NCBI GenBank assembly: GCA_019417325.1
Contig: DXVO01000009.1
Location: 62,001 to 126,000, forward strand
Direction: 5' to 3'
Origin: Parabacteroides sp.
GTDB taxonomy: Bacteria > Bacteroidota > Bacteroidia > Bacteroidales > Tannerellaceae
DNA length: 64,000 nt
The notes beneath the pieces are model-generated. The model did no database searches. It had not been told where the DNA came from and saw only the letters and a program-made list of their open reading frames with translations. Shown in pieces: positions 1 through 8,856 of this stretch (position 1 is its first letter; every line of letters starts with the position of its first letter). The position numbers and the translations under genes were made by a program.

Positions 1-2
1 AC

Positions 3-784
3 AGTAAAGCATTAAGTGCACTTGGTAAATATAAAAAAGCATATCATCAGTTAGACCAGATATTCTCCATTTCCAATGCAATCCGAACAAGCGACAGCAA
101 CAACTATATGCTTGAAATAGCAGATATGAAAAAAGCCCTACAACGCGAAGCCGAATTAAGAGAGATCGGGTACAATCTAAAAATGAACAAAAAAATCATC
201 ATTCTATTACTCTGTATTCTCTCTCTTTCCATTATATTCTGTTGCTATATCATATGGAAATACCGCCAGGTCCGTTACAAAAATCAAAAAACAGCAATAC
301 TGGCGGGCGAATTGATTGATTATAAAAAAAGAGCTCCTTTAATAGATTCTTCTTTATCGAAGGGGCACAATGCCCCTTCGATAACCTCTATAGAGGTTAT
401 CGAAAAAAATCTGAAATTTCTGAAAATCAAGACTCTATACTTTTCGCTAAATTTGAACAACAAGTAAAAGACGAGCAACTATATCTAAACTACCAACTGG
501 GCCGTGAATATTACATGAACCTACTAGGAGTAAACAAAAACCGCTTCGCCCAGATAATAAAAGAACAAGGGCACACTAACCTAAGTACATTCTTAAATAA
601 TATGCGACTTGAATATGCTATTACCCTACTAAAAGAAGAGCCGAATTTATCAATTAACGAAGTGGGAATAAAAAGTGCACTGCCCAGTTCTTCTACATTT
701 TTCCGATTATTTAAAGAAAAATACGGAATGAGTCCTAAAGAATTCCAACAGGCTATCAAAAGAAACCTGGAAGAACAAGTCTGA
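3..784 (+). pseudogene. TPR/AraC-type membrane regulator, 5'-truncated by the window and frameshifted
   Basis: The open frame from position 3 to 467 encodes the end of a TPR-like helical region, then one membrane helix (about 183-255). The reading frame then ends. The AraC-type DNA-binding domain continues in the -1 frame, which is open from about 326 to 784 and carries the typical helix pair (INEVGIKSALPSSSTFFRLF, then KEKYGMSPKEFQ). In this family one polypeptide normally has periplasmic or cytoplasmic TPRs, one membrane helix and a C-terminal AraC domain, so the gene is split. The two frames overlap from 326 to 467, a stretch with two A7 runs (324-330 and 403-409) and a pair of palindromes. 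It lies just upstream of the fimbrial operon in the same direction and is a plausible regulator of it. Degradation is more likely than programmed frameshifting, but both are open. Confidence 0.7.
356..402. repeat. Two interlocking palindromes within the regulator frameshift region
   Basis: Positions 356-382 form a perfect inverted repeat with 12-nt arms and a 3-nt loop. Positions 379-402 form a perfect 24-nt palindrome sharing the last CGAT of the first. They sit just 5' of the A7 run at 403-409, in the overlap of the two reading frames. Both would fold as strong hairpins in RNA. They may be the scar of a small insertion that broke the gene. Confidence 0.8.
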
Positions 785-831
785 TTATTAATCAAAACAA
801 TCTTTGATTTTCAAAGAAGACAATCATCATG

Positions 832-911
832 TGACAAATTGGGAATTATTCTTTTTGACAAAACAGGAATAACCCTGACAAATCAGGAATCCATACGGAC
901 AAATCAGGAAT
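832..911 (+). promoter_or_regulatory. Four phased direct repeats upstream of the fimbrial operon
   Basis: Copies of a 15-nt motif close to TGACAAATCAGGAAT start at 832, 856, 876 and 897. The spacing of 24, 20 and 21 nt is about two helical turns. The copies at 876 and 897 are almost identical; the first is the most diverged. The array ends about 33 nt before a -7 box. Direct repeats on one helical face are typical of AraC-family operators, so this is a candidate activator site. Confidence 0.6.
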
Positions 912-943
912 TTTATTTAACCAACATACCTTTACATAAAGGA

Positions 944-951
944 TATATTTG
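944..951 (+). promoter_or_regulatory. Bacteroidota -7 box of the fimbrial operon
   Basis: TATATTTG matches the TAnnTTTG consensus exactly and lies 69 nt before the chosen start of the first fimbrial gene. No clear -33 TTTG is visible, which would fit activator dependence on the upstream repeats. Confidence 0.55.
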
Positions 952-1019
952 CAACAACAATAACGAGTTCTCTTTTGAGACGCCACTTAAGTATAAAAGA
1001 TATAAAAACAACTTTTAAT

Positions 1020-1577
1020 ATGAAACAGTACCTTATACTTTTACTGCTACTAATTTCGTTGTCAGTTTCAGCCCAAAAAATTGCAGTTAAAACCAATCTG
1101 CTTTATGATGTCACTACTACTTTAAATCTTGGAGCAGAGGTTAAACTTGCCCCCAAGTGGACATTAGACATTTCTGGCAACTACAATCCTTTCAATTTAG
1201 GGAATGATAAAAAAATGAAACATTGGCTGGTTCAACCTGAAGCTCGTTTTTGGTTGTGCGAGGCTTTCAATGGTCATTTCTTTGCTCTTCACGGATTAGG
1301 AGGACAATTTAATGTTGCGGACATAAACTTTGGTGTTTTTCCTTCAACCAAAGATTATCGTTATCAAGGAACAATGTACGGAGCCGGGGTTGGCTATGGT
1401 TACCAGTTCATATTAGGAAACCATTGGAACCTGGGTCTGGAAATTGGTGCTGGTTGGATTCATGCCGACTACGATAAATACGATTGCCCTCACTGCGGTG
1501 ATTGGAAGGAAAAAGGCAAGAAAAACTACTTTGGAGTGACCAAAGCTGCTATATCACTTATATACATTATTAAATAA
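1020..1577 (+). CDS. DUF3575 family outer-membrane-associated protein
   Basis: This is a 185-residue protein. The start at 1020 gives a clean signal peptide (MKQYLILLLLLISLSVSAQK, cleaved after SAQ). A longer frame from 975 would put 15 charged residues in front and is unlikely. The mature part is rich in aromatic and glycine-containing beta strands (for example GAGVGYGYQFILGNHWNLGL), typical of DUF3575, a small beta-barrel-like family that leads fimbrial operons in Bacteroidales. A CPHC pair near residue 160 could form a disulfide. It is followed 14 nt later by the DUF3868 gene, the usual partner. Its exact role in fimbria assembly is not established. Confidence 0.85.
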   Translation: MKQYLILLLLLISLSVSAQKIAVKTNLLYDVTTTLNLGAEVKLAPKWTLDISGNYNPFNLGNDKKMKHWLVQPEARFWLCEAFNGHFFALHGLGGQFNVADINFGVFPSTKDYRYQGTMYGAGVGYGYQFILGNHWNLGLEIGAGWIHADYDKYDCPHCGDWKEKGKKNYFGVTKAAISLIYIIK

Positions 1578-1591
1578 GGAGGAACATCATC

Positions 1592-3067
1592 ATGAAAAAA
1601 TATATTATCCCCCTGGCTTTACTTTTTATGCAGGGTATCTCATCCTATGCTCAAACCGGGTATCTGGATGAAATCAAAATTGCAAATGAAAAAGTATCCA
1701 AAACATCCAACCGTCAGGTTACAGTCGGTATGGACATGGATCTTTCCACTCTGAAAATAAAAACACAACATTCACTTCGTATCGTTCCCATATTGGTCTC
1801 GCAGGATGGAAACAACAAAGTAGAACTCCCTTCTATAGTTGTAAATGGAAAAGTTCGTCATAAAGTACTACGCCGTACCGAGTCCTTAGACAAAATAACG
1901 GTTTATCCAGATGTACAAACAACAATAAGACGTAAGAATGGTACGGAACAAACGCTTCGTTATGATGCATCCGTTCCTTTTAAACGTTGGATGATTGACG
2001 GTGAACTTTACCTGTATGGATACGTATTGGGCTGTGCTTCTTGCGATGGAGGAAACACGAATGGCCATGAGACTGCCGATATAGGAAATATTCTTCCCCA
2101 ATTGGCAAATACATACTATATGCCTTTTATCCAGCCGGAAGAAGAAATAGTAAAGCGCCGTTCTGAAACACGTTCTGCACGGTTACAATTCCGTCAGGGT
2201 AGTCATAATATAGACCCGAAATTTAAAAACAATGCACAGGAATTAGACGATGTAAGAAATTCCATTCAGGTTGTCCGGGAAAATAATGACCTGACGGTTA
2301 CAGGCGTTTATGTTACCGGTTATGCTTCTCCTGAAGGAGAATTCAATATGAATATGAAATTATCCGAACGTCGTGCCAAAGCATTTACCGAGTATGTAAA
2401 AGATGATATCAAGAGTATTGATCCCTCACTCTACCATGTAGCATGGAAAGGAGAAGATTGGGAAGGCTTACGCACTGAGGTTTTAAAATATCCGAAATTA
2501 CTAAAAATTGATGAAGTACTCGCGATTATAGATAACTGCGGTAGCGATAAGGATGCTTGCGAGGAACAATTCAAAGCCCTTACTCCTCCCGACATTTATC
2601 AACGCCTTTTAAACGAAGTATACGCTCCGCTCCGTAGAAACGAATACCGCATAGAATACAATGTGCGCCATTTCAATCTGGAGGAAGCTAAAGCACAGAT
2701 AAAAACACGTCCGGATCTGTTAAGTGTATCCGAAATACAGAAGGTAGCAGACAGCTACGGCAAAGGGACTCAAGAATATACCGATGCTCTGGTTGCCGGT
2801 ACAAAAGGACATCCCTCAAATGTTACAGCTTTAAACAATGCAGCTTTAGCATTGATAGAATCCGGACGTACAGAAGAAGCTATAGCCCTACTTGAAAAAG
2901 CTCCGGAGGATGGTGCATTATCGAATATGCTCGGTGCAGCCTATGTAAAAGCCGGACAGAATGATGCAGCTAAAGCAGCCTTTTCAAAAGCAGTTGCTAA
3001 AGGTTATATGCAGGCACAACAAAACCTGGATATGCTGACTAAATATTTGGAATATAATGCCGAATAA
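1592..3067 (+). CDS. DUF3868/OmpA-like periplasmic protein with TPRs
   Basis: A 491-residue protein with a signal peptide (ends SSYAQ). Residues 20-150 resemble the DUF3868 beta-domain. Residues about 195-330 resemble an OmpA-type peptidoglycan-binding fold (ITGYASPEG-like segment written here as VTGYASPEGEFNMNMKLSERRAKA). Residues about 400-485 contain TPR-like helices (ALNNAALALIESGRTEEAIALLEKAP). A strong ribosome binding site, AAGGAGGA, lies just upstream, which is unusual in this phylum and suggests high translation. It probably anchors fimbria-related envelope parts to the cell wall. Family membership is well supported; the function is inferred from its conserved place in fimbrial operons. 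Confidence 0.85.
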   Translation: MKKYIIPLALLFMQGISSYAQTGYLDEIKIANEKVSKTSNRQVTVGMDMDLSTLKIKTQHSLRIVPILVSQDGNNKVELPSIVVNGKVRHKVLRRTESLDKITVYPDVQTTIRRKNGTEQTLRYDASVPFKRWMIDGELYLYGYVLGCASCDGGNTNGHETADIGNILPQLANTYYMPFIQPEEEIVKRRSETRSARLQFRQGSHNIDPKFKNNAQELDDVRNSIQVVRENNDLTVTGVYVTGYASPEGEFNMNMKLSERRAKAFTEYVKDDIKSIDPSLYHVAWKGEDWEGLRTEVLKYPKLLKIDEVLAIIDNCGSDKDACEEQFKALTPPDIYQRLLNEVYAPLRRNEYRIEYNVRHFNLEEAKAQIKTRPDLLSVSEIQKVADSYGKGTQEYTDALVAGTKGHPSNVTALNNAALALIESGRTEEAIALLEKAPEDGALSNMLGAAYVKAGQNDAAKAAFSKAVAKGYMQAQQNLDMLTKYLEYNAE

Positions 3068-3117
3068 ATCAAATATAATAACAAATCCATATTATTAACA
3101 TTACAATTTTTATGATT

Positions 3118-4182
3118 ATGAAACTAACTAAAAGTTTACTTTTAATGTGTGCAAGTCTGGGCTTGTTTGCATGTTCAAATGAAGAGATTCCCGGAAATGG
3201 TTCAAAAATTGAAGGACCAGTTGATATTGCGGTAAAAATTAATTTGCCTTCTAATTTAAATACAAAAGCGTTATCAGAACCAACGGAAGGGAATAGTGGT
3301 AATAAAATAGATGTTGATATAGAAAGTATTACTGTCACATTAGATGCAGATAAAGGGGAAAAAACTGTCGAACTGACTGGAGACGAATTGACCAATCTTA
3401 CAACAACATTTGAAGGTGTAGAAAACCCTCACTCTGTCTCTGTTAAAGTAAATTACACTGACAAATACTCATTCGACTTAAAAACAGCCAATACAACTTA
3501 TGCAGGTCTGAAAGCCCCTATGGATGGAAAAAGTAGTGATTTTATATCAACAGAAGAAGGTAAAGCAACAATTAATGTACAAGTTGCTCATAAGCTGGCT
3601 CGTTTAGAATTTTCAGGAATTCAACATGTGGATAATAATGGTGAGTGCATATTTACACAAGATATCACCATAGAAGGTTCTTTCCTGCAAGGAGCAGGAA
3701 TCTCTGTTACAAAATGGGATGATTTCATAAATGAAGATCTTTGGGATAAATTTTCAGGAAAATTCCTTACAAATAACGTATATCCAGCAGAGAATAAATG
3801 TACAGCTTATAACATCGAGGGTGATAGCAAACCTATTTTTACTTTAGCTTTTGATAATGTTAAGTATACACCTGAATATGAAGCAAAGGAACAGACAGTA
3901 TGGGTAGGTACTCATGGTTATGCAATAGTAGATAAATATAAAATTACAAATGTTTCTCAATTCACACAAGAGGAAATAGAAAAGTTCGGTGTAACATATG
4001 TTCAAGATCAAGATGAATATGAAATTACAAAATTCCCTGCCGGATATATTTACACAGTTACAACATTGGAAGTTCCTGACGAAGCAATTAAATCAACTAT
4101 AAACGGAAATGGAGTAAATATTACAGCAACAATTAATGTAACTCCATGGACTGTTGTTAATGGTACTGTTGAATGGAAATAA
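3118..4182 (+). CDS. Major fimbrillin-like lipoprotein (FimA/Mfa1 superfamily)
   Basis: A 354-residue protein with a lipoprotein signal (lipobox LFAC, Cys at about residue 19). The start at 3118 is preferred over 3112, because MKLTKSLLLMC is the usual form. The N-terminal beta-domain (INLPSNLNTKALSE) has the fimbrillin motif where pro-peptide cleavage occurs in polymerising subunits; a Lys lies at the likely position. The C-terminus INVTPWTVVNGTVEWK resembles the strand-rich tails of type V pilins that are swapped into the next subunit. In the operon it precedes the FimB/Mfa2-like anchor, the position of the stalk subunit. A transcript hairpin directly follows and could raise its copy number relative to the downstream genes. 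Confidence 0.75.
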   Translation: MKLTKSLLLMCASLGLFACSNEEIPGNGSKIEGPVDIAVKINLPSNLNTKALSEPTEGNSGNKIDVDIESITVTLDADKGEKTVELTGDELTNLTTTFEGVENPHSVSVKVNYTDKYSFDLKTANTTYAGLKAPMDGKSSDFISTEEGKATINVQVAHKLARLEFSGIQHVDNNGECIFTQDITIEGSFLQGAGISVTKWDDFINEDLWDKFSGKFLTNNVYPAENKCTAYNIEGDSKPIFTLAFDNVKYTPEYEAKEQTVWVGTHGYAIVDKYKITNVSQFTQEEIEKFGVTYVQDQDEYEITKFPAGYIYTVTTLEVPDEAIKSTINGNGVNITATINVTPWTVVNGTVEWK

Positions 4183-4217
4183 TCCCTATCCTTATTTTCT
4201 AAAACTTTTAAACTCTG

Positions 4218-4250
4218 ATTCCTTCGGCGGATTGTTTCTGCCGAAGGAAT
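4218..4250 (+). terminator. Intra-operon hairpin after the major fimbrillin gene
   Basis: A perfect 11-bp stem (ATTCCTTCGGC / GCCGAAGGAAT) with an 11-nt loop lies 35 nt after the stop codon. Only a weak A/T tail follows. It could act as a leaky terminator or as a 3' stabiliser of the upstream mRNA. Confidence 0.6.
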
Positions 4251-4290
4251 ACTAAAAAACATACAGCATTTTATAAAAGCAAACACAACA

Positions 4291-5262
4291 ATGAGATATA
4301 TACAAAATATACTATTATTTCTGGTAGTTACCGTCCTGGCTACCGGTTGTATAAAGGATAATTTTGATGATTGCAAGAATGTAACCATCTATTTCGAATA
4401 TAAAGCAGATGGCGATGTGGACGTGTTAGGCCAATACATAAGTAAAATGGACCTGTATGTATTCGATGAAAATGGGCAAATTCGTGGCGTAGGCACTTAT
4501 AATCAGGACGAATTAAAACAAAATGCAACTCCTTCTTTCCGTCTTACTCCAGGAAAATATAAAGTAGTTGCCGTTGGTAATATGTACGACAAAACAGAAG
4601 TTGTAAATCTTACAGAAAATGACTTCGACAATATTTTTATCCAACATCCAGCTTGGAAACAACAAAATAAACAAGCACAAACCGATATCAGCAATATAGC
4701 TGAAGGTTCACTCGTAGATGGACATGATGACAATTATATGGGACAAAAAGTTATTGAAGTAACAACCTATGAAGTTCATATGCGCGATACAGTAGAACTG
4801 TTTAGTTCCCATATTGACGTAGAAATAGAACTGAATGGATTCCCTGCCCCATCCGACCCTAATAATATTCCTTATAGACTATATATTGAAAAGTCAAATG
4901 CACAAACCTCGTTCAACAACGAAATCAATGATGACGAAAAAGGAACTTGTTATCCAGAATTGATATATGATACAGAAAATGGTATCTACCGTACCAATAA
5001 TTTGCGCTTGTTCCGTATGGACCATGATGGACATCTGGAAAAAGAATGCTGTGAACATATATTAGTGCTGGTCGATAATGATGGTAATGAAATTGTACGT
5101 GGTAACATCTACAATTACATAAAGCGCAATGAAGAAATAATTGACGTTACCAAACAAGAAACCACATTACCAATTTCCATTACATATCGTGGAATGAATG
5201 TTGAGGCTGAAATAAATATCCCTGATTGGGTAATCGTAGATGGTAAACCTGAATGGAAATAA
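4291..5262 (+). CDS. FimB/Mfa2-like fimbrial anchor lipoprotein
   Basis: A 323-residue protein with a lipobox (VLATGC, Cys at 20). The region KMDLYVFDENGQIRGVG, then FRLTPGKYKVVAVGN, is the signature of the FimB/Mfa2 anchor family: a beta-sandwich domain in which the lipid keeps the fimbria base on the outer membrane and sets fimbria length. The C-terminus INIPDWVIVDGKPEWK resembles that of the preceding fimbrillin. It follows the hairpin at 4218-4250, consistent with lower expression than the stalk protein. The stop is 14 nt before the next start. Confidence 0.85.
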   Translation: MRYIQNILLFLVVTVLATGCIKDNFDDCKNVTIYFEYKADGDVDVLGQYISKMDLYVFDENGQIRGVGTYNQDELKQNATPSFRLTPGKYKVVAVGNMYDKTEVVNLTENDFDNIFIQHPAWKQQNKQAQTDISNIAEGSLVDGHDDNYMGQKVIEVTTYEVHMRDTVELFSSHIDVEIELNGFPAPSDPNNIPYRLYIEKSNAQTSFNNEINDDEKGTCYPELIYDTENGIYRTNNLRLFRMDHDGHLEKECCEHILVLVDNDGNEIVRGNIYNYIKRNEEIIDVTKQETTLPISITYRGMNVEAEINIPDWVIVDGKPEWK

Positions 5263-5276
5263 AAAATATACAGACA

Positions 5277-6641
5277 ATGAACACACTATTAAAAAAATAC
5301 ATATATATGCCGGTTACACTATTTCTGATGGTGCTGACAATAACTGCATGCAGCAAAGAAAAAGAAATAACAAATACCGGTAATGATACAACAGACGTAA
5401 CCTTATTTGTTACACGATCAGGAGATGTAACTAACGCCCCTGATAAAGGAGAAGGAATCCGTACACTAAGAGTTATAGTAGCTACAGAGGAGGGAATTAA
5501 AGTGAATCATAAATTCACGGCTACTCCTACCGGAACAGATCCTATTACCCAGCAGAGTTTCACATTAAACGGACTTGAACAAGGTAAGTATGATTTTTAT
5601 CTGATCGCTAATGAAGAAAGTCTATCTACCAGTGTTCAAGAGACAATTGCAGGTATGGAACTTGATAATATATTAAATGATATAACAGGAGGTACATTTC
5701 CATGTCCGGATGATATCCTAATCAATAAGGGATTACCTATGACAGGCAAAGCAACCAACATTGAGATAACAAATAACAATAAGGCATTGGAAATACCTCT
5801 TCATTACTTAGTTTCTAAAATAGTACTGAATATAACTAACAACACAGGTAAAGAGATTCAATTAAATTCTATATCATTCAGACATGTAGCAAGAAAAACG
5901 CCTTTATTTCTTGAAGAAACTTTTTTAAATGTAAGCGGAACATATGATGATACAAATGTTTCCGATACTGAAATAGGGGCAACTTTAACAAACAACAAAA
6001 TAACAAGGACTTATTATTTTTATCCAACTTCAATAAATGAAAATGAAGCGGGGAAAACTCCTTTACGGATTGCATTATACACAAATGGTAAAAATTATGA
6101 TTACACAGATGTTCAAGGGAAAGATGGTGCCGACATGGCATCAATAGCCCCTAACCAACAAGTAAATATTGACGGAACTATTTCAGCCTCGGGAGAAATG
6201 GTATTAAAGTGTGAGGTTCTTGAGTGGGAAACAGATGGCAATGAATCTGATGTTGATTATGCAACCGAATTGGCCTATACCGCAGGAGAATGGAGCTTCA
6301 ATGAAATTATAGATAAAGATAAAGGCGAAGTAAAAATAATTAAAGATAATGAAGGCGGAAATCCGCTTCAATTTACTATTCAAACTCCGATAGGAGCAAC
6401 TTGGAGTGCCGAACTCATCAATCCGGTTGGTATTGATGAAAAAAATACATTTAAATTATCCCCTTCTTCCGGTAGAGTTGATGGTAAACCACAAACCATA
6501 ACAGTCACAACCGAAGCAGAACACAGTATATCTGCTGAGTTGAAAATAACAGTAAGACATAATATAAAAACTTGGGATGTATTTTTATACAAACCGGATA
6601 ATAATACGAACAAAAACTACATTTTAAAATTAGAAATTTAA
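5277..6641 (+). CDS. Accessory fimbrillin lipoprotein with C-terminal BACON-like domain
   Basis: A 454-residue protein from the ATG at 5277 (MNTLLKKYIYMPVTLFLMVL), with a lipobox ending in TAC. A longer frame from 5253 overlaps the preceding gene and is less likely. The N-terminal half shows fimbrillin patterns (LRVIVATEEG, then LNGLEQGKYDFYLIANEE). The last 120 residues (AYTAGEWSFNEIIDKDKGEV..., then a TWSAELINP segment) look like the Ig-type BACON module found at the ends of Bacteroidales fimbrial minor subunits. It is probably a minor or tip-proximal subunit. The assignment rests on motif pattern and operon position. Confidence 0.7.
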   Translation: MNTLLKKYIYMPVTLFLMVLTITACSKEKEITNTGNDTTDVTLFVTRSGDVTNAPDKGEGIRTLRVIVATEEGIKVNHKFTATPTGTDPITQQSFTLNGLEQGKYDFYLIANEESLSTSVQETIAGMELDNILNDITGGTFPCPDDILINKGLPMTGKATNIEITNNNKALEIPLHYLVSKIVLNITNNTGKEIQLNSISFRHVARKTPLFLEETFLNVSGTYDDTNVSDTEIGATLTNNKITRTYYFYPTSINENEAGKTPLRIALYTNGKNYDYTDVQGKDGADMASIAPNQQVNIDGTISASGEMVLKCEVLEWETDGNESDVDYATELAYTAGEWSFNEIIDKDKGEVKIIKDNEGGNPLQFTIQTPIGATWSAELINPVGIDEKNTFKLSPSSGRVDGKPQTITVTTEAEHSISAELKITVRHNIKTWDVFLYKPDNNTNKNYILKLEI

Positions 6642-6653
6642 ACGGCTATAAAT

Positions 6654-8834
6654 ATGAAGAATTATATAAACCATATTGCTATTGGCTTGTGCATTCTACT
6701 TGGAATAACCGGATGCATAAAAGAAGATTTACCTGCCAATAATAAAACAGAGATAGATGAAAACAGCATCTTACTCTCCCTGAAAAGCAGCAAAGCCTCT
6801 GATTCTCAAAAACTTCTTCACAACGAAGACAAATTGGAATATGTCTGTGTTTTATTTTTTGATCCAAGCAATAATAAACTGGCACATTACGAGAAGAACA
6901 TAAAAGTATCCGACACTAACGAAGCAATGATTCCACTGGATACAAAAATGAATGGACAGATGTATAATGTATACGTTATCGCTAATTATGACGTTACAAC
7001 AAAAGATACAAGTGATCCAGATATAGATAAAGCAATATGCAATCTGATAGTAGACCAGACTGAGCTAAATGAGTTAAAAGAGCTGGTTCTTACTACTATT
7101 TTCAATCGTGAAGATGATGGAGAAGAACCGTCATTTGTAATGGATGGTATCGTAGAAAACGTAGCTATTACACTTGGAGAAGCTATAATACAACCTATTC
7201 AATTAGAACGCGTTGCTGCCAGAATTCTATTGAACGCATCTTTCAAAGAGTTTAAAGAAACAATTGACGATATAGAACATACTTATACACCTTATATAAG
7301 TGGAGAAATATATCCAGAAGTCACTATGTATAACGGTATAGGGCGAACCAGCTTTGATGAAAAATATATTCCTAAACCAGAAGATATAGTTAATCCCCGT
7401 GTACGTACACTTAAAGAACAAAAAACATTTAATGACGACAATACAAAAACATATTATTACCATGATGTCCCATTATATTCATATGCAAACAACTGGGAAA
7501 ATATAGAAAACCAGAATTTAGGAACTTATCTTGAATTGAAAGTGGTATGGCACCACACAAGTTCTAATGGCATAGATGAACAAATACCTTTTTACTATCA
7601 AGTACCTATTACCCCTAAAGAAAAATTAGAACGCAATAATGCATATGAGATACGTTTAGATGTTGGCATGAAGGGTTCCGAAGTTCCAACAGAAGCTATC
7701 ACTCTTGAAGGTAAGATTCAAGTAATGGACTGGAATGATATTACATTCGATGCAGTAATGAACCGCTATAAATATCTATCAGTAGATCCTATTGTAGATA
7801 CATTGCGTAATGTAGCAACAACTCAATTTAAATATGCAAGTAGTTCACCTATTCAAGTAAAAATTAAAAGTGTTTCATACATTGATTATTCAACTTCAGC
7901 TAACACTGAAAGAAACCTTTCTGAAGATGAAATCACAGCTTCCGGATTTAAGGCTTACCTTGTAGGTAGTGAAATTTATTTTGAACATAAAATAGATAAA
8001 GCAAACCAGTTTTATCCTTACACAATAGAATTAGAAGTCACAAACGATGATGATGTAGAACCTCAAATAATAGAGATTGTGCAGTATCCTGCTATTTATG
8101 TATTTGCGGAAAAAGATCCAGATATAGCCGATAATGATCAGAATAATCATAGGTTCGTATACAATGTGTGGGAAGCAAGTGGCTTGTCTGGCACATTAGC
8201 AAAATTACCATCAGGAAATGAAGTTGGAAGAGTTCAAAAATTATCACAAAGTAAAGATAAGAATCCCAATCAATATAATATTCACGTAACAGCTTTTGAC
8301 GAAAATGATGGACTCACCGACGGTAGAAAATATGTAATCGGTGATCCTCGAGATGAGGAACGCCAAATCGACCAAATAAGTTTTGTAAATAAATACAGAC
8401 AAACAAAAGAAGATATGGAAATACAAAATATGGTTTCTCCTATTTACAAAGTTGCATCTTCATGGGGAGGAACTAATACATTAAATAATTTTCAAAGTGC
8501 TAAAGATAGATGTTCTGTATATCAGGAAAATGGTTATCCTGCAGGACGCTGGAGGATTCCTACCGAAGCCGAAATAGAATATATAGTAAATTTATCAACA
8601 AAAGATAAAATTCCGACCTTATTTAATACAGAAGATGGAGTCTATTATGCCGCTTCCGGCCGAACATGGGATGGTACAAAATGGAATAAACAGGAGTTTT
8701 ATTATGGAGTTTTTGTCCGTTGCGTTTATGATGTTTGGTATTGGGGAGATGATAAACTAAATAATAAAGGGACTTTTGTATGGGGAGATGACCCAAATGG
8801 AAACCTAAAAGATTTTCAAGGAAATCAGTTATAG
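6654..8834 (+). CDS. Large fimbrial tip-like lipoprotein (DUF4906-like) with lectin-fold-like C-terminus
   Basis: A 726-residue lipoprotein (lipobox ITGC). Residues 40-380 form two fimbrillin-type domains (YVCVLFFDPSNNKLAHYEKN; QLERVAARILLNASF), followed by Ig-like strands. The last 130 residues contain GRWRIPTEAEIEYI, AASGRTWDGTKW and VFVRCVYDVWYWGDD. That order is typical of C-type-lectin-like or FISUMP folds. It therefore looks like an adhesin displayed at the tip of the fimbria. The gene is AT-rich like its neighbours and lies 12 nt after the preceding stop. The ligand is unknown. Confidence 0.7.
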   Translation: MKNYINHIAIGLCILLGITGCIKEDLPANNKTEIDENSILLSLKSSKASDSQKLLHNEDKLEYVCVLFFDPSNNKLAHYEKNIKVSDTNEAMIPLDTKMNGQMYNVYVIANYDVTTKDTSDPDIDKAICNLIVDQTELNELKELVLTTIFNREDDGEEPSFVMDGIVENVAITLGEAIIQPIQLERVAARILLNASFKEFKETIDDIEHTYTPYISGEIYPEVTMYNGIGRTSFDEKYIPKPEDIVNPRVRTLKEQKTFNDDNTKTYYYHDVPLYSYANNWENIENQNLGTYLELKVVWHHTSSNGIDEQIPFYYQVPITPKEKLERNNAYEIRLDVGMKGSEVPTEAITLEGKIQVMDWNDITFDAVMNRYKYLSVDPIVDTLRNVATTQFKYASSSPIQVKIKSVSYIDYSTSANTERNLSEDEITASGFKAYLVGSEIYFEHKIDKANQFYPYTIELEVTNDDDVEPQIIEIVQYPAIYVFAEKDPDIADNDQNNHRFVYNVWEASGLSGTLAKLPSGNEVGRVQKLSQSKDKNPNQYNIHVTAFDENDGLTDGRKYVIGDPRDEERQIDQISFVNKYRQTKEDMEIQNMVSPIYKVASSWGGTNTLNNFQSAKDRCSVYQENGYPAGRWRIPTEAEIEYIVNLSTKDKIPTLFNTEDGVYYAASGRTWDGTKWNKQEFYYGVFVRCVYDVWYWGDDKLNNKGTFVWGDDPNGNLKDFQGNQL

Positions 8835-8856
8835 ATAAATCATAAAAATAAGGATC

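Noticed and set aside
832..911. Possible CRISPR array
   Set aside because: Repeats are 15 nt with 5-9 nt gaps, no spacers and no cas genes nearby. They are better read as operator repeats.
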